Origin: Sphingosinicella sp041621755
Lineage (GTDB): Bacteria; Pseudomonadota; Alphaproteobacteria; Sphingomonadales; Sphingomonadaceae
NCBI GenBank assembly: GCA_041621755.1
Contig: JBFKAE010000043.1
Span: 1 to 21,573 of the forward strand
Direction: 5' to 3'
Length of the DNA: 21,573 nt
The notes under the pieces were generated by a model. It was not told the origin of the DNA. It worked only from the letters and a program-made list of their open reading frames with translations, and ran no database searches. Every line of letters begins with the position of its first letter. The first letter of the stretch is position 1. This document shows positions 16,587 through 21,573 of this stretch, one piece after another. Made by a program: the position numbers and the translations under genes.

Positions 16587-17315
16587 TCAAACTGCATCTT
16601 CCGCAGCATAGATATGCATTCTCGCCAGATTGATATGGCGCGGCTGTTGTAACATAAAAACTATGCCGCGCGCGACGTCCATGGGTTGCAGGGCGGTTTC
16701 AATATATTCATCCCAGCCCTTTTCACCACGCGCCTTCAAGTCCTGGAAAATATCGGTGGTTACCGTTCCAGGAGCGATAAGGGCGACGCGGACACCCGAC
16801 CCGGCCAACTCCATCCGCAGGGACTCGCTAAAGCCCTCAAGCGCACGTTTGAGGCCAGTGTAAACGCCTATACCACCAACATTGAGATGCGCGCCGATGC
16901 TTGAAACATTGATTATGGTGCCAGACCCTGATTCCAACATAGCCCGCGCGAATATATAGCTTGCCCGGACAGGGCCGATAAAATTGCAGCGGGTCATCAA
17001 TTCAACCGCTTCGATGTCAAATTGATCGATTAAGCCCGTACGCATTATCGCGGCATTATTGACCAATATATCCGGAGTACCAAAGCGCTCCTGCGTCCTG
17101 TCCAGCAATTCGACAGCAGCTGCAGGATCGCCAATGTCACAGGGAACAATTTCACTTTCACCGGGCAAGGAGGCTGCCACCGCTTCCAGCCAATCAGTTC
17201 GGCGCGCAGCCAGCACAACCTTCACGCCAGCCTGTGATAATTCGCGGGATACTGCCTCTCCGATCCCAGAGGATGCGCCGGTCACAACCGCAATCTTGCC
17301 TGTCAGATCAAGCAA
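16587..17315 (-). CDS. SDR family oxidoreductase
   Basis: A 242-residue classical SDR. The nucleotide motif is TGASSGIG (12-19), the structural motif NNAA (86-89), catalytic Ser138/139 (NVSS), and Tyr152-Lys156 (YTGLK); APGTV follows. The start is a TTG at 17315 with only a weak upstream CAGAG; the upstream ATG and GTG codons nearby are out of frame, so the first codon is somewhat uncertain. It is 36 bp after the Rieske oxygenase on the same strand and probably the last gene of a cupin-Rieske-SDR transcript. It may oxidise the alcohol or diol made by the oxygenase, but that link is inference. Confidence 0.9.
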   Translation of the reverse strand: MLDLTGKIAVVTGASSGIGEAVSRELSQAGVKVVLAARRTDWLEAVAASLPGESEIVPCDIGDPAAAVELLDRTQERFGTPDILVNNAAIMRTGLIDQFDIEAVELMTRCNFIGPVRASYIFARAMLESGSGTIINVSSIGAHLNVGGIGVYTGLKRALEGFSESLRMELAGSGVRVALIAPGTVTTDIFQDLKARGEKGWDEYIETALQPMDVARGIVFMLQQPRHINLARMHIYAAEDAV

Positions 17316-17351
17316 GGCGGACTCTGGAGCACAGCCATACGTCCAGCCGGA

Positions 17352-18551
17352 TCATATGCCAACCTGCGATACATCGGCGTCCACACCTAGTGCCGGCAAG
17401 CCTTTCATATGAGCTCTGACGGCATTCAGGAACGCGTTCCTGCCTTGAACAATAGCATGATCGGCCGGTCCGATCTGTTCGCGACTTCGGTCAGAAATGC
17501 CCCCCATACTTTCAAGCGCTGCCTGATCCTGCAGCAGAATTCCTGCAGAATACATGTTCATGCCGATACCCGTGAAGCTTCCTTCGGCCATAGCGTCCCG
17601 ACTCTGGTTCCAGCAGTTATCCCGCGTATGGTGTGCCGGGACAAAATTATCAGGGTCACCCATGCCCATACGTGTGCGCTGCCCGGTTTCTCCGATAGGG
17701 CCATTCATATTATACGTCACTTGGATCAGCATCATGTTTTCATCATCGATCGGAACATGGCCAAGCACGGCAAGATCCCGGGTCGGATTTTCGGAAAACG
17801 TTGAGATATAGACCCAGCAGGGCATCACGGTTGGTGTCCAAATGGGCATTCCCCCACCGGAACACACGCCCTCGGTGAAGCGATAGCTGAAACCGAAAGG
17901 CTCGTTGCGTCCCTCCATCCCGGCAGCATGAAGTTCGCCCCCATATGCAGTAAAACCGACATCGTCGATTCCGCCGAACTGATTGTCAAATGTTTCGTCT
18001 TGAAAGTGCAGAATATGCACATGGGCGGGATCCCAAAGCGTTTCCATGACCTGGAACCAGTTGCATCTGATATGACCCATCATCACCGACACGTCGGCGG
18101 CTTTGGTAAACGAATAGTCGGGAAAAGCCGGAGAATTGCCGCTGCCTGGCCAGACCCAGATCATTCCACCTTCCTCACGCACAGGAAGATGCCGAACCTT
18201 TAGCGCCGCGATACGCGCGCCCCCAATCTTTTCGTTGGGCGTTTCCTCCACATGCCCTTCGACATTAATTTTCCAACCATGCAGGATGCATCGCAAGCCA
18301 CAATCTTCATTTCTCGCAAGCCTGAGTGAAACACCACGATGGGGGCAACGTTCATCGAGAACGCCAACCCGGCCATCCCCTGCACGGAAGGCAACGTAAT
18401 CTTCGCCCAAAAGACGCACGGGCACAGGCGCGCCTTCGGCCTCAAGCCGTTCAGATCGCATAACCGGCCACCAATATTCGCGAAGCATGGATCCCATAGG
18501 GGTATCTGGCCCGACCCGGCACAAAAGTTCGTTATCGGATGCATTCAACAT
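17352..18551 (-). CDS. Rieske oxygenase, LigX/phthalate-4,5-dioxygenase-like
   Basis: A 399-residue Rieske oxygenase of the one-subunit LigX/phthalate-4,5-dioxygenase type. The N-terminal PMGSMLREYWWPV and PVPVRLLGEDYVAFR are typical of that branch. Rieske ligands are Cys69-His71 (CPHRG) and Cys88-His91 (CILHGW). The mononuclear iron site is NWFQVMETLWDPAHVHILH, giving Asp174, His177 and His182. Relatives hydroxylate phthalate or remove methyl groups from lignin-derived aryl ethers, fed by a separate reductase; none is encoded here. The ATG at 18551 follows GAAGGA. It is clearly distinct from the Rieske protein at 12043 and has no copy of the TetR palindrome before it. The substrate is not known. 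Confidence 0.92.
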   Translation of the reverse strand: MLNASDNELLCRVGPDTPMGSMLREYWWPVMRSERLEAEGAPVPVRLLGEDYVAFRAGDGRVGVLDERCPHRGVSLRLARNEDCGLRCILHGWKINVEGHVEETPNEKIGGARIAALKVRHLPVREEGGMIWVWPGSGNSPAFPDYSFTKAADVSVMMGHIRCNWFQVMETLWDPAHVHILHFQDETFDNQFGGIDDVGFTAYGGELHAAGMEGRNEPFGFSYRFTEGVCSGGGMPIWTPTVMPCWVYISTFSENPTRDLAVLGHVPIDDENMMLIQVTYNMNGPIGETGQRTRMGMGDPDNFVPAHHTRDNCWNQSRDAMAEGSFTGIGMNMYSAGILLQDQAALESMGGISDRSREQIGPADHAIVQGRNAFLNAVRAHMKGLPALGVDADVSQVGI

Positions 18552-18585
18552 AGTGCTGTCCTTCGATAATTATTGCCGGTCCTTC

Positions 18586-19134
18586 TTAGTGAGCCCCCTC
18601 CATCGGAATGGCATCGATCATTATGGTGGCCATGACACAAGCATCCTCGCCGCGATTCTCCCAAGCGTGGACTGCCCCACGATCAATGAGGATATCGCCA
18701 GCTTTTAATTCCACTTCTTCGGCCTCCAGAATCAGCGTGACCTGCCCTTCCAGAATGATCAGATAATCGACAGTCGGCGTTGCGTGCATGCCCGGCTTCG
18801 CATTCTTTGTAGAATCCCGCATATTTTCCGGAAGCTCATCCGTCATGAGCTTGAGGCGGGCTTCCTCTGACATGCTTGCGAATTCCTTCTTGCCCGGCAT
18901 ACGCACAAGGATGAAGGCCGAACCACCATGAGCTACCTTGTATGTGAAGGGTTGGGCCGCGGAATCTTCATTCCCCGAATTGTCGGCCGGCGCGGTATCG
19001 GTCTTCCATAGAAAAGCCAGCGAGGTTCCGATCGATTCCGGCTCGACAACTTGCTTTGGAACTCCATCACTGATGACGCATGATCTGCCTTGTTCATCAA
19101 GACCGGTAACGACGCGACGACTATTAAAGGGCAT
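18586..19134 (-). CDS. Cupin domain protein
   Basis: A 182-residue protein with a C-terminal cupin beta-barrel. The ATG at 19134 follows GGAG; a TTG four codons upstream lacks a site. The cupin core reads MHATPTVDYLIILEG, then ELKAGDILIDRG and VHAWENRG, close to a widespread family with the pattern 'HRTxTxDYxxVLxG...RGTxHAWxNR' that occurs beside hydrocarbon and terpenoid degradation genes and has no settled function. The first His is kept, but the usual second metal-binding His position is not obvious, so metal binding and catalysis are uncertain; a small-molecule-binding or isomerase role is possible. It is the first gene of the minus-strand operon with the Rieske oxygenase 34 bp downstream. 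Confidence 0.85.
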   Translation of the reverse strand: MPFNSRRVVTGLDEQGRSCVISDGVPKQVVEPESIGTSLAFLWKTDTAPADNSGNEDSAAQPFTYKVAHGGSAFILVRMPGKKEFASMSEEARLKLMTDELPENMRDSTKNAKPGMHATPTVDYLIILEGQVTLILEAEEVELKAGDILIDRGAVHAWENRGEDACVMATIMIDAIPMEGAH

Positions 19135-19387
19135 CTGTGTCTCCAATTCTTCTTCTGACCAGCTCCATGAACTGAATTAGACCGAACCTTGCGAGATCTT
19201 TACAGGAGGAAACCGGCAACTTGGATGTGCATACTTTCTAGCCCCTGTCGACAAATGCACAAGGTTGCGTTCTTGAAAAGCGGATAAGCAAAATAGTGAC
19301 TTGCTCTTAACACCCCTGAATGAAAGTGCTTTCCTGGGGCGGCATGATGCAACATGGCTCGGCGACAAAGGCTGCAAGGAGGCGATA
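19135..19387. other. Divergent intergenic region, no gene seen
   Basis: These 253 bp separate the cupin operon from the NTF2-like gene and must hold both promoters. I see no protein-coding match on either strand and no copy of the CAAACANTGTTTG operator. A short near-palindrome GAAAG-TG-CTTTC (19322-19333) lies inside a CCCC/GGGG pair (19313-19339) and could be a regulator site or leader hairpin of the plus-strand gene. No convincing -35/-10 pair was found. Confidence 0.4.
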
Positions 19388-19837
19388 GTGAATAACTCTG
19401 AAACGCGTATTTCCATTCTGGAAGCACGGGAAGCGATCAAGGAGCAGCGGGCGCGCTATGGATGGCATATTGCGCGCGCCAATCACGAGGGTGTGGCCTC
19501 GCTATTCACCCCCGATGGCGTATATGAATCTCTTCAGGAAGGCAGGCGCATATGTTGCGCTGGTCGGGACGAAATACTGGCAATGCTGCGTCGCATGCTG
19601 CAGCCGCGCATACTTTTTCCGATGCTCCACAATCATATTATAGAAGTCGACGGGGATAGCGCCTGGGGCACCTGCGTAATGGAGGCTCGACTTGCGCCGG
19701 AGCTTGGCGAAGGCTTTTCGGGATTTTATGCAGACAAACTTACCCGTGTGGACGGCGAGTGGCTTTTCACCGAGCGACTTTGGTATCTTTATACTCCCTC
19801 CTTCGAAGAGAACGAATTCAACGAGTACGGTCGATAA
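19388..19837 (+). CDS. NTF2/SnoaL-like domain protein
   Basis: A 149-residue protein with the fold pattern of the SnoaL/NTF2-like superfamily: an N-terminal helix (ILEAREAIKEQRARYGWHIARANHEGVASLF), TPDGVYE, a GRDEI helix start, then LHNHIIEVDGDSAWGTCVMEAR and a C-terminal GEWLFTERLWYLYTP strand. I chose GTG 19388 because AAGGAGG lies 5 nt upstream; the frame extends to TTG 19301 without a ribosome site. Members act as small cyclases, dehydratases, isomerases or as beta-subunit-like partners of ring oxygenases. With a luciferase-like oxidoreductase immediately downstream it may process the same intermediate. The catalytic class cannot be fixed by eye. Confidence 0.85.
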   Translation: MNNSETRISILEAREAIKEQRARYGWHIARANHEGVASLFTPDGVYESLQEGRRICCAGRDEILAMLRRMLQPRILFPMLHNHIIEVDGDSAWGTCVMEARLAPELGEGFSGFYADKLTRVDGEWLFTERLWYLYTPSFEENEFNEYGR

Positions 19838-19890
19838 CAGAACCCGCTGAAAGAAATGTGCCGGAACGCTGCAGTCTAAAGGAAATGTGA

Positions 19891-20844
19891 ATGGCCAATA
19901 TAGAGTTATTGGGGTCCTATATTCTGCCAGGTCGTGCCCCTGACCCACTCGAAGGTATTGAACAGGCGCGAAAAGCCGAGCAACTCGGCCTTGGCAGCAT
20001 CTGGGCATCTGAACGTTGGGAAAGTAAGGAAACCGGTGCGATGATCGGGGCGCTCACCCAGGTCACGTCACGCGTCACGCTGGTGGCTGGTCTCACGCAT
20101 TTCGGGACACGCCATCCACTCGTGCTTGCGGGCATGGCTTCAACACTCCAGCAACTGAGCCGCAACCGCTTTGTGATCGGCTTTGGCCGCTCGGTGCCAA
20201 GCGTTTTCCGCCAGATGGGAATGCCCACTTTCGGACTTGCAGGCATGGCTGAATATTCCATACTTCTGCGCAGACTGTGGTCAGGCGAGGCAGTGAGTTA
20301 TGATGGTCTGCTGGGGACTTTTCCCAAGATGCAAATGCCTGTTATACCGGACATCCCTCCTCCAATGATCCTTGGAGCTATTGGCCCCAAGACACTCGCT
20401 CTGGCGGGAACCCACTTCGATGGTGTTGTTCTTCACCCCTTTCTTACGATAGAGGGCGTGAAAAAGTCGGTCCGGATTGTGCGCGATGCAGCGGAAGCTG
20501 CGGGGCGCGATCCTGCCTCGATCAGAATTACGGCAACCGTCGTGACCGCGCCAGACAGCCTGAGCAAAGCTGAGCGTCTGAGCGTCCTTGAGGCCAGGGC
20601 GATTTCTTACTTCATGTATCCCGAACTCGGGCTACCCATTGTACGGATCAACGGATGGGACGAGACTGTTCTCGATCAGTTCGCAAAAGATACAGCACTG
20701 CATAGTCTGGAGTTTGGCAACAAGGACAACCAGTTCGTGCGTGAGCAGTTTGCCGCAGCAGCAGAACGCTTACCACAACACTGGCTGGACACTGCCGCCG
20801 CATCAGGCAGCCCTCGCCGGTGCGCCATTCCCGCGCGTACGTGA
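19891..20844 (+). CDS. Luciferase-like (LLM) flavin-dependent oxidoreductase, 3' end replaced
   Basis: A luciferase-like monooxygenase-fold protein of the F420/FMN-dependent oxidoreductase type. The ATG follows AAAGGAAA. Family landmarks are GIEQARKAEQLGLGSIWASERW, the LVAGLTHFGTRHP strand, RFVIGFGRSVP, a PPPMILGAIGPKTLALAG flavin-binding strand and AGTHFDGVVLHPF. Native sequence seems to stop near residue 304 (LDTAAA, about base 20804). The last 13 residues and the TGA at 20842-20844 lie in GC-rich DNA that reads as recC on the other strand, so the annotated end is an artefact of that junction and roughly 15-40 native residues are probably missing. The substrate is unknown; the cofactor could be F420 or FMN. 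Confidence 0.85.
   Translation: MANIELLGSYILPGRAPDPLEGIEQARKAEQLGLGSIWASERWESKETGAMIGALTQVTSRVTLVAGLTHFGTRHPLVLAGMASTLQQLSRNRFVIGFGRSVPSVFRQMGMPTFGLAGMAEYSILLRRLWSGEAVSYDGLLGTFPKMQMPVIPDIPPPMILGAIGPKTLALAGTHFDGVVLHPFLTIEGVKKSVRIVRDAAEAAGRDPASIRITATVVTAPDSLSKAERLSVLEARAISYFMYPELGLPIVRINGWDETVLDQFAKDTALHSLEFGNKDNQFVREQFAAAAERLPQHWLDTAAASGSPRRCAIPART
20800..20825. other. Junction between sphingomonad-like DNA and foreign recC DNA
   Basis: The LLM oxidoreductase reading is family-like up to about 20804, while the minus-strand RecC reading is family-like from about 20825 onward (YAREW). Base composition jumps to very GC-rich DNA here. No repeat, transposon end, tRNA or integrase is visible at the join. 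The exact breakpoint is uncertain by about 25 bp. Confidence 0.7.
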
Positions 20845-21573
20845 AGAATGGCGATGCGTCGCCCGGGCCCTGGTCCGGGAAGTACTGCGGGCTGAACGGC
20901 TGCAGCGGGTGCTCGAGCGTGAGCGCCTCGACCAGGGCCCGCTGTGCACCGGACGCGCCGCGCTCCGGCTGCGCCAGACGCCAGCCGTCATCGAGATGGT
21001 CGCGCAACTGCCCGATCAGCACCGAGGGCGGTCGCGCGCTGTTGTCGGTGACGCTGCGCCCGACCCAGGAGAGGTAAAGCCGCGAGCGCGCAGACAGCAG
21101 CGCCTCGAGGAAGAGGTAGCGGTCGTCGTCGCGACGCGAGCGGTCCCCCGGGCGATAGTCCCGACCCATGAGGTCGAAATCCATCGGCATGCGGGCGCGT
21201 GGATAGTCGCCGTCGTTCATGCCCAGCAGGCACAACTGGCGGAAGGGGATTGCGCGCATCGGCATCAGCGTGGCGAAGGTCACCGCGCCGCCGAAGAAGC
21301 GCTGCGACAGGCCATCCTCTTCGAGCGCCGTGAGCCACTGCTCGGCGACGATCGCAAGCGGCAGCGCCTCGTTGAGCTTCGCCTGTTCGCAGGCTTCGGC
21401 CCAGCGCGCCAGCGCGTTGCGCAATTGCGCGAGGATGAAGGCGTCCTTGCTGTCGCCAGGGTCGAAGAAGGTCTCGATCAGGCGATTCAGCCGATCGCAC
21501 CAGTCAGCGGGCGCGGCCGGCTGGCCAAGCTCGCGCCACGTCTCTTCCAGGCGCTCGAACAGTCGCATCAGGG
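20811..21573 (-). CDS. recC: RecC (exonuclease V gamma subunit), internal fragment
   Basis: On the minus strand an uninterrupted frame enters from the right edge and encodes a C-terminal region of RecC. Diagnostic blocks, in order, are RFFGGAVTFATLMPMRAIPF, LLGMNDGDYPR, RPGDRSRRDDDRYLFLEALL, LYLSWVGRSVTDNSARPPSV and HPLQPFSPQYF, then YAREW. RecC is part of the RecBCD helicase-nuclease that processes DNA double-strand ends. The frame stays open to 20648, but beyond about 20811 it merely reads the antisense of the LLM gene. Both ends of recC are missing here. RecBCD is typical of gamma- and some betaproteobacteria; sphingomonads normally use AddAB, so this piece is foreign to the rest of the window. 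Confidence 0.9.

Noticed and set aside
20988..21500. 170-codon minus-strand frame rich in Arg/Ala
   Set aside because: It is a high-GC shadow of the recC frame, which has clear family motifs.
1..21573. CRISPR array, tRNA, rRNA, phage or defence genes
   Set aside because: I saw no regularly spaced direct repeats, no tRNA/rRNA-like segment and no protein motif of such systems anywhere in the window.

Overview
The window reads as a catabolic gene cluster from a sphingomonad-like alphaproteobacterium, joined at its right end to DNA that looks like another organism. Two large TonB-dependent receptors with 'NEI(I/V)V' TonB boxes, Rieske oxygenases, several short-chain dehydrogenases, a Spinster-type MFS permease and an acyl-CoA ligase/CaiB pair together are typical of sphingomonads that degrade aromatic or terpenoid/steroid-like compounds. 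This taxonomic call is inferred from gene content only.

Layout. 1-2867 (+): the 3' part of a membrane PQQ-dependent dehydrogenase and two SDR oxidoreductases. 2904-3083 (-): a relic of a cation-diffusion-facilitator (DmeF/CzcD-like) gene broken by an amber codon. 3126-4382 (-): an MFS permease, divergent from the next block. 4620-11269 (+): a tight five-gene operon of TonB receptor, hotdog thioesterase, acyl-CoA ligase, aldo/keto reductase and CaiB/BaiF CoA-transferase. 11281-11865 (-): a TetR regulator. 12043-13203 (+): a Rieske oxygenase alpha subunit. 13339-~13890: an IS200-type insertion sequence. 14127-16508 (+): a second TonB receptor. 16587-19134 (-): an SDR, a LigX/phthalate-dioxygenase-like Rieske oxygenase and a cupin, transcribed cupin to SDR. 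19388-~20804 (+): an NTF2/SnoaL-like protein and a luciferase-like oxidoreductase whose 3' end is lost. ~20811-21573 (-): a GC-rich fragment of recC.

How it may work. The receptors and permease would import a hydrophobic, probably carboxylated or hydroxylated substrate. The ligase and CoA-transferase would activate or shuttle CoA thioesters. The dehydrogenases, the AKR and the luciferase-like enzyme would do redox steps, and the two Rieske enzymes hydroxylation or O-demethylation. The substrate cannot be read from the sequence. The strongest regulatory signal is one 15-bp near-palindrome (CCAAACAWTGTTTGA), placed just downstream of a perfect TTGACA -35 box in front of both the five-gene operon and the Rieske gene beside the TetR gene. 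This suggests a two-promoter TetR regulon.

No CRISPR array, tRNA, rRNA, phage gene or defence system was seen. The points most worth a second look are the shared operator, the foreign recC junction, the CDF relic, the CaiB protein lacking its usual catalytic aspartate, and the 26-bp perfect hairpin covering the start of the IS200 transposase gene.
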